Positions 44,124 through 53,232 of a DNA stretch of 64,000 bases are shown here, in pieces. Position 1 is the first letter of the stretch; the number at the start of each line of letters is the position of its first letter. The DNA is from Alphaproteobacteria bacterium (lineage in GTDB: Bacteria > Pseudomonadota > Alphaproteobacteria > Sphingomonadales > Kordiimonadaceae). Location: assembly GCA_006226495.1 (NCBI GenBank), contig SBGU01000011.1, positions 1 through 64,000 on the forward strand. Direction: 5' to 3'. The position numbers and the translations under genes are program-made. The notes beneath the pieces were generated by a model, which made no database searches, was not told the origin of the DNA, and saw only the letters and a program-made list of their open reading frames with translations.

Positions 44124-45856
44124 GATGAAAGCCCCAGGCGGGTCCGCACACGGTTGGCGGTGTCCTCAACAATTTCTTCCCAGGCGCTATCCGGCCCCGG
44201 TATCCCGAATGTACAATCCTTGATGAATGGAATGCGCCCGTCGGCGCCAAAACACCACCAGGGCGAAAAGCGTGACAGCAGGATGGTGGGCCGGCCCAGC
44301 GACATGGCAAAATGCGCGGGCGCCGTGTGGGCAGCCACCATCACGTCCAGATTGTCCATGATTGCCAGGTTGGCTTCGATATCGCCCTTGAGGTCGACAT
44401 CATCAAACTGGATGACATCAACCCCGAACATGTCCCTGGCGCGCGCCAGTTCGTCCTTGCAATTGTCATACTGAAGGCAGACGAAATCGACCTGGTCCTT
44501 GAGGGCAAACAACGGCCCCATATCTTCAATGTCGGCATAGCCATTTGTGCGCCCGACACCGGTGAAACCGCTACGCCAGGCGATACCGACCTTCGGCCTG
44601 GCGCTGACCCCGGCCAACTGTTCCCTGAATTCCCGCGCTCGTTCAGGATCGGCGATGAGGAACCCCTCAGGATGCGGTTTGATATCGGCGGTGCTGCGCC
44701 AGGCATAGCGCGCGGCGCTGCCGATACGGATGCTGGCATCAATCGTCAGCGCACCCGCACGTTTGGCCTTTTCGACCTCGACCACCGACCTGTAGCGGTA
44801 GCCCTGGTGGAAACCGTCGCGGTAGCGTTCGACAATCGCATCGGGAAAACGGCGCTGATAGATGGACACCAGTCGCCGGTCACAGCTAATGATCAGCTTT
44901 TCCGCCTGATCATACAGGAATGGCAGATAGTTGCCGAACATGACCTCGTCGCCGATGCCCTGCTCTGCCGCGACCAGAAGGGTTTTGCCTTCAAGGCTGC
45001 TGCCATCCCATTCGGGCACGCCATGGGTGAAAATCTGCGACTGGTTCTGTTTGCGCCGACCGCTGTAGCGGTAGTCATAATAGTCCCAGCCTTTGTCCAG
45101 CATGCCCTTGTGGAACAACAGGACCGCGGCACCGACACGGGGTTCAGGATTATCCGGCTTCAGCGCGATCGCGCGCTCGAACAGGTCGAGGGCCTTGTCC
45201 AGATGCACACGCGCGCCCTGTGAAAGCGCATAGTTGCTGAGCGCCTTGAAATTCCGCGGGTTCAGGCGCAGAGATTCTTCATAGAAGACATCGGCCGCCT
45301 CGACCCCGTCCCGGAAACGCACAATCGACGCCAGGTTGTTCCAGAGATCCGAATGTTCGGGATGCCGCTGCAGCACCTGCTGCAGGAGCGCAATGCCTTC
45401 ATCATAGCGGCCGGCACTGCCGTAGGCCGACGCCAGGTTGACATAATGGTTGGGCTGGTCCGGGTCCATCTGCACCAGGACATGGCCGACCTTGATGGCG
45501 ATATCATACATCTCCATCTCGTTGGCCATCTGCAGCATGATCGCACAGACATTGGCATTGGGTTCCTGCTTGGTCAGGATATGTTGCAGGACCTCGATGG
45601 CTTTTTCCCGCACCCCGAGCTGCACAAGCGCATTGGCCAGAAGGGTCAGCACATCGCTGTTGTCCGGCAGGCCGTCCCAGGCAATCAGAAGCTGCTTGAC
45701 CGCTTCCGGCCATTCCTTGGCCTGCGAATGCCGCTGGCCAGCCGCGAATGCCTTGATGGCCTGGCTGGCTTTTTTTGACATGGCCGCGGGCGGGAACCCC
45801 GGCTGAGTATGGAGCAATGGCCCCTTCTGCTTTTTTTTGGAAGCCGTCACCGGCAT
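44120..45856 (-). CDS. TPR-glycosyltransferase, FlmG-like flagellin modifier
   Basis: 578 residues. About 25-290 are TPR repeats (DEGIALLQQVLQRHPEHSDL, LDLFERAIALKPDNP); about 300-575 form a GT-B-like domain (LLVAAEQGIGDEVMFGNYLP, VAAHTAPAHFAMSLGRPTI). This layout matches Caulobacter FlmG, whose TPRs bind flagellin and whose transferase half adds pseudaminic acid. Context agrees: it leads the sugar island and faces flbT/flaF and three flagellins. The start is ATG 45856 with AAGGGA upstream; ATG 45781 is possible. Confidence 0.85.
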   Translation of the reverse strand: MPVTASKKKQKGPLLHTQPGFPPAAMSKKASQAIKAFAAGQRHSQAKEWPEAVKQLLIAWDGLPDNSDVLTLLANALVQLGVREKAIEVLQHILTKQEPNANVCAIMLQMANEMEMYDIAIKVGHVLVQMDPDQPNHYVNLASAYGSAGRYDEGIALLQQVLQRHPEHSDLWNNLASIVRFRDGVEAADVFYEESLRLNPRNFKALSNYALSQGARVHLDKALDLFERAIALKPDNPEPRVGAAVLLFHKGMLDKGWDYYDYRYSGRRKQNQSQIFTHGVPEWDGSSLEGKTLLVAAEQGIGDEVMFGNYLPFLYDQAEKLIISCDRRLVSIYQRRFPDAIVERYRDGFHQGYRYRSVVEVEKAKRAGALTIDASIRIGSAARYAWRSTADIKPHPEGFLIADPERAREFREQLAGVSARPKVGIAWRSGFTGVGRTNGYADIEDMGPLFALKDQVDFVCLQYDNCKDELARARDMFGVDVIQFDDVDLKGDIEANLAIMDNLDVMVAAHTAPAHFAMSLGRPTILLSRFSPWWCFGADGRIPFIKDCTFGIPGPDSAWEEIVEDTANRVRTRLGLSS

Positions 45857-45970
45857 CTCCCGTTCCCTTTGCCCGGCTCGCTCGCCCGGCGATAGAATTA
45901 TGCATTAGTTGTCATGACTTGCAAGACACAGGCCAACCAACAATTCATTGGCCAAATGGGGAAAAACACG

Positions 45971-45983
45971 TATGGTAACCATA
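45971..45983. promoter_or_regulatory. Palindrome TATGGTAACCATA between flmG-like gene and flbT
   Basis: Perfect 13-base palindrome in the 189-base divergent region, 63 bases before flbT. It could be an operator acting on both directions; no regulator is identified and no sigma-54 site is present here. Confidence 0.35.
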
Positions 45984-46045
45984 ATAAATGTTACTCGCCA
46001 TAGACATAGCGGTGCTTGGGGGCCGTATCCGAGGGAGGAAAATGA

Positions 46046-46444
46046 ATGGCGTTAAAGCTTTCTTTAAAACCTGATGAGAAACTTGTTATCAATGGCGCGG
46101 TTATTGCAAACGGCGACAGAAGGGCGACCTTGATCGTCCATAACAAGGCTTCGATCCTGAGGGAGAAAGATATCCTGCAGGAAGACGAGGTTGATACGCC
46201 GGCCAAACGGATCTATTTCCCGATCATGCTGATGTACATGGACGGGGAGCAAACGGGCCGGTACTACGACGAGTTCGTGTTGCGCATGACAGAATTCATG
46301 GGGGCGATCAGTTCGCCGAGCGCAATTGACCTCTGCGTGAAGATCAGTCGTGATGTGATGGACAGGAACTATTATCGCGCGCTGATCAACTGTAAGAAAC
46401 TGCTGGCGTTCGAGCAGGAAAGGCTTGGAGGCTCAGCGGATTAG
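46046..46444 (+). CDS. flbT: Flagellin mRNA regulator FlbT
   Basis: 132 residues with family features KLVINGAVIANG, RATLIVHNKASILREKD and the helical C-terminus. FlbT in Caulobacter binds flagellin mRNA and lowers its stability, tying flagellin output to hook completion. The ribosome site GAGGGAGG precedes ATG 46046. It is paired with flaF as usual. Confidence 0.95.
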   Translation: MALKLSLKPDEKLVINGAVIANGDRRATLIVHNKASILREKDILQEDEVDTPAKRIYFPIMLMYMDGEQTGRYYDEFVLRMTEFMGAISSPSAIDLCVKISRDVMDRNYYRALINCKKLLAFEQERLGGSAD

Positions 46445-46465
46445 GACCGTAAACCGGATTTGTGA

Positions 46466-46885
46466 ATGTCTTACCAAGCGTACCAGAAGGCCCAACAGTC
46501 AGCCGAGACCCCCAGCCAGGTCGAATATCGCCTGTTTGCACAGGTGACCAATGCGCTGATCGCGGCACGCGACCGGGGCAAACGTGACGCAAAAATGGCG
46601 GAAGCGCTCGACTGGAACCGGCGCATGTGGTCGGTATTGTCCACCGACTGCGGCGCCGAAGGCAATGCCCTGCCCGCACAGTTGCGGGCCGGTATTGTGT
46701 CCCTGTCTATCTGGGTATCCAAACATTCAACTGCGGTGATGCGCGGCCAGGAATCGGTTGACGACCTGATCAATATCAACCGCACCATCATGGAAGGCCT
46801 GGCAGCCCAGGCCAAGCTTCAGGCACAGGCCGCCCAGGCCGGCGGCGCGCCCGCACAGCCCAACCCCGTCAATTCGACACTTTAA
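46466..46885 (+). CDS. flaF: Flagellin synthesis regulator FlaF
   Basis: 139 residues. Family wording SAETPSQVEYRLFAQVTNAL, DWNRRMWSVLSTDC, and RAGIVSLSIWVSKHS. FlaF works opposite to FlbT and is needed for flagellin translation or secretion. Its last ~20 residues are an Ala/Gln/Pro tail. It ends shortly before a terminator. Confidence 0.95.
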   Translation: MSYQAYQKAQQSAETPSQVEYRLFAQVTNALIAARDRGKRDAKMAEALDWNRRMWSVLSTDCGAEGNALPAQLRAGIVSLSIWVSKHSTAVMRGQESVDDLININRTIMEGLAAQAKLQAQAAQAGGAPAQPNPVNSTL

Positions 46886-46891
46886 AGCCAA

Positions 46892-46920
46892 AAGGCCCGC
46901 CCCCGCAGGCCTTGCTTTTT
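46892..46920 (+). terminator. Terminator after flaF
   Basis: AAGGCC stem, ten-base loop, GGCCTT stem and a T-run (gcttttt). Confidence 0.75.
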
Positions 46921-47224
46921 CATGCCACAGCATCATCCCGTGCGCCGACACCGCAGCCCATACCTGCGCAGGCAGGGGGCCATTTTCAGACCAGCCCTCT
47001 TTTACGGATTGGCCCTGCCTGCCACCACCAACATGCGCCCGCCCGACGCCATTACCTGCCACAACCCGGCACTTTTTGCCCACTCCCTCCCTGCAGAAAA
47101 TTCCACATAGGTAAAAATTACCTACAATTTTAGACATTGCCTGACGTCGCGGATTTATTCGGCCCGCAATTTTTGCCTAGTAATTTCAATTAGATATGAA
47201 ATTTCTGCCGGGACCCCGGCAAAA

Positions 47225-47242
47225 TTGGCACAGCAAATGCGT
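47225..47242 (+). promoter_or_regulatory. Sigma-54 promoter of flagellin 2
   Basis: TTGGCACAGCAAATGCGT with GG and GC 12 bases apart, 71 bases before the ATG. Confidence 0.82.
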
Positions 47243-47312
47243 GAAGTTGAGCCGGAAAGCAAAATGCCTTCCCGAGCAAAATGCTCAATCAATCTCAGAA
47301 TGGAGAACATAA

Positions 47313-48140
47313 ATGGCCTTCTCAGTAAACACCAATGCCGGTGCGTTTGCCGCCCTGCAAAACCTCAACAAAACCAACTCCCAGCTCAGCACCACTCAGA
47401 CCCAGATCAACACGGGCCTGAAGGTCGCGTCCGCCAAGGACGACGCGGCAACCTTCTCGATCGCGCAAAAACTGCGTGGCGACGTTGCCGGCCTGAACGC
47501 CGTTAAAGCTTCGCTCGACCGTGCTACCTCGACCCTCGACGTCGCAATCGCCGCCGGTGAAGCCGTTTCCGACCTGCTCATCGAACTCAAGGAAAAAGCC
47601 GTTGCTGCAAAAGACGCCGGTCTTGACAGCGCCAGCCGTACCTCGCTGAACGATGACTTCGCCCAACTGCGTGACCAGATCACCTCGATCGTACAGAACG
47701 CTGAATTCAACGGCACCAACGTTGTTGACAGCAGCAACACCTCTGTGATCGCGATCACCAACGATACCGGTGACAACACGATCTCGGTTGCTTCGCAGAA
47801 CCTCGAACTCGGTGGCTCCATCGTGACCATCAGTGCGGGCACCACCATCAGCACGTCGACCGACGCTGCCACTGCCGTTACCGCGATCGAATCCTCGATC
47901 ACCAACGTCAACACCTCGCTGTCGGCTCTTGGCGCCGGTGCAAACCGTGTCGAACTGCAGCGCAGCTTCGTTGACAAGCTGTCTGACAGCATCGAAGTCG
48001 GTATCGGTAACCTCGTCGACGCCGACCTGGCAAAAACCAGTGCGAACCTGCAATCGCTGCAAGTTAAACAGCAACTCGGCCTGCAGGCTCTGTCGATCGC
48101 CAACCAGGCGCCCGGTACGGTACTGTCCCTCTTCCGGTAA
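47313..48140 (+). CDS. Flagellin (tandem copy 1 of 3)
   Basis: 275 residues, D0/D1 core only. Begins MAFSVNTNAGAFAALQNLNK and ends QVKQQLGLQALSIANQAPGT. Very similar to the copy at 49529, less so to 48424. It has its own sigma-54 promoter and terminator, so dosage may be set separately. Glycosylation by the FlmG-like protein next door is likely but cannot be read from sequence. Confidence 0.97.
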   Translation: MAFSVNTNAGAFAALQNLNKTNSQLSTTQTQINTGLKVASAKDDAATFSIAQKLRGDVAGLNAVKASLDRATSTLDVAIAAGEAVSDLLIELKEKAVAAKDAGLDSASRTSLNDDFAQLRDQITSIVQNAEFNGTNVVDSSNTSVIAITNDTGDNTISVASQNLELGGSIVTISAGTTISTSTDAATAVTAIESSITNVNTSLSALGAGANRVELQRSFVDKLSDSIEVGIGNLVDADLAKTSANLQSLQVKQQLGLQALSIANQAPGTVLSLFR

Positions 48141-48165
48141 GTGGTTCCTGAGAACCGCAAACTTT

Positions 48166-48188
48166 AGGGCCCTGCGGGGCCCTTTTTT
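48166..48188 (+). terminator. Terminator after flagellin 2
   Basis: AGGGCCC stem, TGCG loop, GGGCCCT stem, then TTTTT. Confidence 0.9.
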
Positions 48189-48351
48189 ATTGTCCTGACG
48201 CCGCCCGAAGCTGTGGTTTTCCCTTAGCACCACTACCTGCACACCTACCCGGATTGCACCTCGGGCGGCAATTCCTGCCGGTAGAAACTGCCCAGCAGCG
48301 GCATGCAATCGATGCACGCCAACTTTTCTCCTTCTTTTTCAATGATTTAAA

Positions 48352-48369
48352 TTGGCACACCCCTTGCGC
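48352..48369 (+). promoter_or_regulatory. Sigma-54 promoter of flagellin 3
   Basis: TTGGCACACCCCTTGCGC; GG and GC 12 bases apart, 55 bases before the ATG. Nearly the RpoN consensus. Confidence 0.88.
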
Positions 48370-48423
48370 TTGCAGGGGCAAGAGCAGAACCGCTCGGTAA
48401 TCATTCTCAAAAGGAGACACACT

Positions 48424-49254
48424 ATGGCTTTTTCGATCAACACCAATGCGTCCGCGCTGTCCGCCCTCCAGAACCTGGGCATCACAGAAAAGTCGCTTGG
48501 TAAAGTACAGACCCAGATCAACACAGGTTTGAAAGTGGCATCAGCTAAAGACAACGGCGCAATCTATTCGATCGCACAGACCCTCCGGGCTGATGTGGCC
48601 GGCCTGAGCGCTGCCAAGGCTTCGCTGGACCGCGCCTCTTCCACGCTTGATGTTGCCATCGCGGCCGGAGAAGCTGTGTCGGACCTCCTCATTGAACTGA
48701 AGGAAAAGGCAGTTGCTGCAAAAGACGGTGGTCTTGACAGCGCCAGCCGTTCTTCGCTCAATGACGACTTCACTCAGCTTCGCGACCAGATCACCTCGAT
48801 CGTGGAAAATGCTGAATTCAACGGCACCAACGCCGTGAACGGCAACGACCGCATCGTGGCGATCACGGACTCGAGCGGTTCTTCGAGCAATGTCATCAGC
48901 ATCGCTCCGCAGGATCTGTCGCTTGGCGCCGGTAACGTTACCATCAGCGCCAACACGGGCATCGACACGCAAACCAACGCGTCGAACGCCGTGACCTTGA
49001 TCGAGTCCTCGATCACCAACGTCAATACCGTGCTTTCGAACCTGGGTTCCGGTGCCAAACGTGTCGAGCTGCAGCGCAACTTCGTGAACAAGTTGTCCGA
49101 CAGCATCGAAGTCGGTATCGGCAACCTGGTTGATGCGGATCTGGCAAAAGCCTCGGCAAGCCTGCAGGCGCTGCAGGTCAAGCAACAGCTTGGTCTTCAG
49201 GCCCTGGGCATTGCCAACCAGGCTCCGCAGGCTATCACCAGCCTGTTCCAATAA
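48424..49254 (+). CDS. Flagellin (tandem copy 2 of 3)
   Basis: 276 residues starting MAFSINTNASALSALQNLGI. Compared with its two neighbours it differs in the first 25 residues and in the surface-facing middle (NGNDRIVAITDSSGSS). Start ATG 48424 with AAAAGGAGA upstream; the frame extends further back but without flagellin sequence. Own sigma-54 promoter and terminator. Confidence 0.97.
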   Translation: MAFSINTNASALSALQNLGITEKSLGKVQTQINTGLKVASAKDNGAIYSIAQTLRADVAGLSAAKASLDRASSTLDVAIAAGEAVSDLLIELKEKAVAAKDGGLDSASRSSLNDDFTQLRDQITSIVENAEFNGTNAVNGNDRIVAITDSSGSSSNVISIAPQDLSLGAGNVTISANTGIDTQTNASNAVTLIESSITNVNTVLSNLGSGAKRVELQRNFVNKLSDSIEVGIGNLVDADLAKASASLQALQVKQQLGLQALGIANQAPQAITSLFQ

Positions 49255-49268
49255 GAGCCAAAACATAT

Positions 49269-49301
49269 CCGGGTTCCCCTGCGGGGGAGCCCGGTATTTT
49301 T
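49269..49301 (+). terminator. Terminator after flagellin 3
   Basis: CCGGGTTCCCC / GGGGGAGCCCGG hairpin followed by a run of Ts. Confidence 0.9.
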
Positions 49302-49440
49302 TTCCCTTTTTGCCGACCCCTGCTGCATTTTTTGCCTAGTCCGGCAATTTATGCCTAGCAAATACCCCGTCCCCGACCTGTTGTATTAAATAAAACAGAA
49401 TATATTTCATATACTTATGATAATTCGCGCCAACCGATTA

Positions 49441-49459
49441 TTTGGCACTCATTTTGCAA
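49441..49459 (+). promoter_or_regulatory. Sigma-54 promoter of flagellin 4
   Basis: TTTGGCACTCATTTTGCAA; GG and GC 12 bases apart, 70 bases before the ATG. Confidence 0.88.
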
Positions 49460-49528
49460 GTATCAGTGCGGGACAAAAGGTCCTGTGGGCAAAATGCCCG
49501 ATATATAACTCCAAAAAGGAGAAGCAAA

Positions 49529-50353
49529 ATGGCTTTTTCGGTAAACACCAACGCAGGTGCGTTCCTTGCTCTGCAGAACTTGAATAAAACGAGCTCCTCG
49601 CTCAACACGACCCAAAGCCGCATCAACACCGGCCAGAAGGTCTCCTCCGCCAAAGACGATGCCGCTACCTTCGCAATCGCGCAGAAACTGCGTGGCGACG
49701 TTGCCGGCCTCAACGCCGTCAAGTCCTCGCTTGACCGCGCTGCCTCCACTCTCGATGTTGCAATCGCGGCCGGCGAAGCCGTGTCCGACCTGCTCATCGA
49801 ACTGAAGGAAAAAGCGGTTGCCGCAAAAGACGCCGGTCTCGACAGTGCAAGCCGCACCTCGCTGAACGACGACTTCTCGCAGCTCCGTGACCAGATCACC
49901 TCGATCGTACAGAACGCCGAGTTCAACGGCACCAACGTCGTGAACGGTAACTCGCCGGTGGTTGCTATCACCAGCGACGACGGCGGCAACACCATCTCGG
50001 TTGCGTCGCAGAACCTGTCGCTTGGTGGCTCCTCCGTGACCATCAGCTCGGGCACCACCATCAGCACGGCAACCGATGCCGCGTCGGCTGTGACCGCGAT
50101 CGAATCCTCGATCTCCAACGTCAACACCTCGCTGTCGGCCCTGGGCGCCGGTGCAAAACGCGTCGAACTGCAGCGTACCTTCGTTGACAAGCTGTCTGAC
50201 AGCATCGAGGTTGGTATCGGTAACCTCGTGGATGCGGACCTGGCCAAAGAATCTGCCAGCTTGCAGGCTTTGCAAGTTAAGCAGCAGCTTGGCCTGCAGG
50301 CCCTGTCGATCGCCAACCAGGCGCCGTCGACGGTACTGGGTCTCTTCCGTTAA
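49529..50353 (+). CDS. Flagellin (tandem copy 3 of 3)
   Basis: 274 residues starting MAFSVNTNAGAFLALQNLNK; closest relative is the copy at 47313. Start ATG 49529 with AAAAGGAGA before it. A hairpin without a T-run follows, so some transcripts may run on into flaG. Confidence 0.97.
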   Translation: MAFSVNTNAGAFLALQNLNKTSSSLNTTQSRINTGQKVSSAKDDAATFAIAQKLRGDVAGLNAVKSSLDRAASTLDVAIAAGEAVSDLLIELKEKAVAAKDAGLDSASRTSLNDDFSQLRDQITSIVQNAEFNGTNVVNGNSPVVAITSDDGGNTISVASQNLSLGGSSVTISSGTTISTATDAASAVTAIESSISNVNTSLSALGAGAKRVELQRTFVDKLSDSIEVGIGNLVDADLAKESASLQALQVKQQLGLQALSIANQAPSTVLGLFR

Positions 50354-50369
50354 GGCTAAGCCATTGGTA

Positions 50370-50393
50370 TGGGGCCCGCGTGCGTGGGCCCCA
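50370..50393 (+). other. Strong hairpin after flagellin 4, no U-tract
   Basis: TGGGGCCC stem, eight-base loop GCGTGCGT, GGGCCCCA stem. Lacking a T-run, it is more likely an mRNA 3'-end stabiliser or a leaky terminator before flaG. Confidence 0.6.
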
Positions 50394-50493
50394 CGCCAAA
50401 CGGCACTCTAGTCTGTTGCGGAAAAGACAGTCCTTCTGGACAAACGCGCAAACACCGGAGACCCGGTAACGGAAATCCGAGTGGAGTGGAAAG

Positions 50494-50898
50494 ATGACGG
50501 AAATTGGCAATACAGGAGCAGTGGTAAGCCTGCGCTCCGATCCGGTCAGGAGCCCGACGGCTTCTTCCGGTGCAAGCCGCTTTTCCGCCGAACCAGTCGG
50601 TCAGGAGAAAGGCACTGACGTGTCCGTGGCCAAAGTCGAACAAGTCCCGGGCGACGAACCCGTGGGCGATCCCCTGGAAAAGGCGGCAAAAGCGTTGCAA
50701 GAGTTCCTCCCCGAGGCGGATTTTCCGCCCAAAACCAAACTGAGAATCGATCGGGACGAAGAGACCGGCCGTTTCATCTACAGGAACGTGGACAAGGAAA
50801 CAGGCGAAGTAATCAAACAGTTCCCGCCTGACAAGATTATCGAGTTCATTTCCTATTACCGCGATCTTGAAGGCATTGTGGTAGACGACAAGGCATAG
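50494..50898 (+). CDS. flaG: FlaG-family flagellar protein
   Basis: 134 residues: a disordered N-terminal half and a conserved FlaG domain (~75-130) with LRIDRDEETGRFIYRNVDKE and VIKQFPPDKIIEFISYYRD. FlaG affects filament length in several bacteria. It follows the flagellin array, and a GC-rich hairpin (around 50897-50940) without T-run follows it. Confidence 0.9.
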   Translation: MTEIGNTGAVVSLRSDPVRSPTASSGASRFSAEPVGQEKGTDVSVAKVEQVPGDEPVGDPLEKAAKALQEFLPEADFPPKTKLRIDRDEETGRFIYRNVDKETGEVIKQFPPDKIIEFISYYRDLEGIVVDDKA

Positions 50899-51114
50899 AC
50901 GCCGCGTCCGCGACCGGAAAACCGGAAGGCGGCGGCGTCTGTGTTACCTGATTTTCGGAATCCTGCTTTTCCCTGCGCATGACAGGTGTTCAAGCGGGCT
51001 TTTTCTGTTTGTGCCGCCTGATATGCCGCCAATTCCTGTTGGACATGTGGCGTGTGCGCGCTAGATCATTTGGTCAGAGAAAAGTTAACAGACCATTTCA
51101 TTCGGAGAGTATTG

Positions 51115-51960
51115 ATGAAATTTGCCGGCACGCAGAATTATGTCGCGACCGATGACCTGAAAGTGGCCGTAAACGCCGCCGCGACCCTTCGCCGCCCGCT
51201 GCTGATCAAGGGGGAGCCGGGCACCGGCAAGACCGTGCTGGCGCAGGAAGTGGCCGATGCGTTTGGCATGCGCCTCATTGAATGGCACATCAAATCCACG
51301 ACCAAGGCCCAGCAGGGTCTTTATGAATATGATGCCGTCTCACGCCTGCGCGACAGCCAGCTTGGCGACGAGAAGGTGAAGGACATCCGCAATTATATCA
51401 AGAAAGGCAAGCTGTGGGAGGCCTTCGCAAGCGAAGAGACCCCCGTGCTGCTGATCGACGAGATCGACAAGGCCGATATCGAATTTCCGAACGACCTGCT
51501 CCTTGAGCTCGACCGTATGGAATTCCATGTCTATGAAACCGGCGAAACCGTGAAGGCGAAAAACCGCCCGATCGTCATCATTACCTCGAACAACGAAAAA
51601 GAACTGCCGGACGCCTTCCTGCGCCGCTGTTTCTTCCATTTCATCAAGTTCCCGGACAAGGACACCATGCGCGCCATCATCGACGTGCATTATCCGGACA
51701 TCCAGAACGAGCTGGTCAAGGAAGCCCTGAATGTCTTTTTCGATATCCGCGACGTACCGGGGCTGAAGAAAAAGCCGTCGACCAGCGAGCTCCTGGACTG
51801 GCTGAAACTGCTGATGGCCGAAGACCTGCCGGTCGAGGTACTGAAATCGAAGGACCCGTCGAAGCTTATCCCGCCGCTGCATGGCGCGCTTCTGAAAAAC
51901 GAGCAGGACGTGCATCTCTTTGAGCGCCTGGCCTTCATGAACCGCCGGCAGTCGAACTGA
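51115..51960 (+). CDS. MoxR-family AAA+ ATPase
   Basis: 281 residues. Walker A GEPGTGKT (33-40), Walker B VLLIDEIDKAD (~113-123), sensor-1 IITSNNEKELPDAFLRRC. MoxR proteins act as chaperones with VWA-domain partners to insert cofactors or activate complexes. Its partner lies 18 bases downstream. The start is ATG 51115 with CGGAGAG upstream; the open frame extends back without similarity. Confidence 0.93.
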   Translation: MKFAGTQNYVATDDLKVAVNAAATLRRPLLIKGEPGTGKTVLAQEVADAFGMRLIEWHIKSTTKAQQGLYEYDAVSRLRDSQLGDEKVKDIRNYIKKGKLWEAFASEETPVLLIDEIDKADIEFPNDLLLELDRMEFHVYETGETVKAKNRPIVIITSNNEKELPDAFLRRCFFHFIKFPDKDTMRAIIDVHYPDIQNELVKEALNVFFDIRDVPGLKKKPSTSELLDWLKLLMAEDLPVEVLKSKDPSKLIPPLHGALLKNEQDVHLFERLAFMNRRQSN

Positions 51961-51978
51961 CGGCAGGAAGCCCGCGCC

Positions 51979-53154
51979 ATGTTCACCAATTTCTTCTACG
52001 ACCTGAAAGACGCCGGCATCCCGGTCAGCATCAAGGAATATCTGATGCTGTGCGAGGCCATGAAGGCCGGTTGCAGCGGCTACAGCGTCGATGAATTCTA
52101 TTTCCTGGCCCGTGCCACCTTCGTGAAGGACGAAAAGAACCTGGACAAGTTTGACCGGGTGTTCGGCAAGACCTTCAGTGGCATCGAATTCATCGGTGAC
52201 GACGAAACAGCACAGATTCCCGACGAGTGGCTGAAGAAGCTGGCCGAACTGTATCTGTCCAAAGAGGAAATGGAAAAGATCGAATCCCTCGGCAGTTGGG
52301 AAGAGATCATGGAAACCCTCAAAAAGCGGCTCGAGGAACAGAAGGAACGCCACCAGGGCGGCAACAAATGGATCGGCACCGCCGGCAAAAGCCCGTTTGG
52401 TGCCTATGGCTATAACCCCGAAGGCGTGCGCATCGGCCAGAAGGAAGGCCGGCATGGCCGTGCCATCAAGGTATGGGACAAGCGCGAATACAAGAACCTT
52501 GACGACAGTGTCGAACTTGGCACCCGCAATATCAAGGTTGCGCTCCGGAAACTGCGGCAATTCGCACGTGAGGGTGAAGCCAGCGAACTTGACCTTGAGG
52601 ACACCATTCGTTCAACCGCCCACAAGGGCTGGCTGGATATCAAGATGGTGCCCGAACGCCACAATGCCGTGAAGGTGCTGCTGTTCCTGGATGTCGGCGG
52701 CTCCATGGACCCGCATATCAAGGTGTGCGAGGAACTGTTTTCGGCTGCGCGCAGCGAATTCAAGCATCTGGAATTCTTCTATTTCCACAATTGCCTGTAT
52801 GAAAAGGTCTGGCGCGACAACAGCCGCCGCCACAGCGACACCATGAACATGATGGATGTGCTGCACACCTACCCGCATGATTATAAGGTGATCATCGTCG
52901 GTGACGCATCCATGAGCCCCTACGAGATTGTCTATCCCGGTGGCTCGGTCGAACACTGGAACGAGGAATCCGGTGAAGTATGGATGAAGCGCCTGACCAA
53001 TATCTACCAGCGCAGTGTCTGGCTGAACCCGATTCCGGAGACACACTGGGATTATTCCCAGTCGATCCAGATCATGAAGACCCTGATGGAAGACCGTATG
53101 TTCCCGCTGACCATCGGCGGCATCGACCGGGCCATGCGCGACCTCAGGCGCTAG
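51979..53154 (+). CDS. VWA-domain protein (CoxE-like)
   Basis: 391 residues. The N-terminal ~190 are helical with a Glu/Lys-rich stretch; the C-terminal VWA domain has the metal site LFLDVGGSMDPH, where the usual D-x-S-x-S is D-V-G-G-S, and a later VGDASMSPYE. Forms the standard MoxR/VWA pair with the gene before it. The client complex is not evident; CoxE proper serves CO dehydrogenase, which is not in view. Confidence 0.9.
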   Translation: MFTNFFYDLKDAGIPVSIKEYLMLCEAMKAGCSGYSVDEFYFLARATFVKDEKNLDKFDRVFGKTFSGIEFIGDDETAQIPDEWLKKLAELYLSKEEMEKIESLGSWEEIMETLKKRLEEQKERHQGGNKWIGTAGKSPFGAYGYNPEGVRIGQKEGRHGRAIKVWDKREYKNLDDSVELGTRNIKVALRKLRQFAREGEASELDLEDTIRSTAHKGWLDIKMVPERHNAVKVLLFLDVGGSMDPHIKVCEELFSAARSEFKHLEFFYFHNCLYEKVWRDNSRRHSDTMNMMDVLHTYPHDYKVIIVGDASMSPYEIVYPGGSVEHWNEESGEVWMKRLTNIYQRSVWLNPIPETHWDYSQSIQIMKTLMEDRMFPLTIGGIDRAMRDLRR

Positions 53155-53173
53155 CCAGAAACCTGCCGGCATC

Positions 53174-53204
53174 AAAAAAAGGGCCGCGCGATGCGGCCCT
53201 TTTC
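53174..53204. terminator. Bidirectional terminator
   Basis: A7, GGGCCGC stem, GCGAT loop, GCGGCCC stem, TTTT between convergent genes. Confidence 0.85.
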
Positions 53205-53232
53205 CATTATGGTTCCGGTTCGGGGGCTGAAC

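Larger units (their letters stand above)
46886..47312 (+). other. Regulatory region before the flagellin array
   Basis: 427 bases without a gene. It contains the flaF terminator (46892-46920), an AT-rich stretch around 47100-47220 and a sigma-54 promoter at 47225-47242, followed by the ~70-base 5' leader of the flagellin, a potential FlbT target. Confidence 0.6.
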
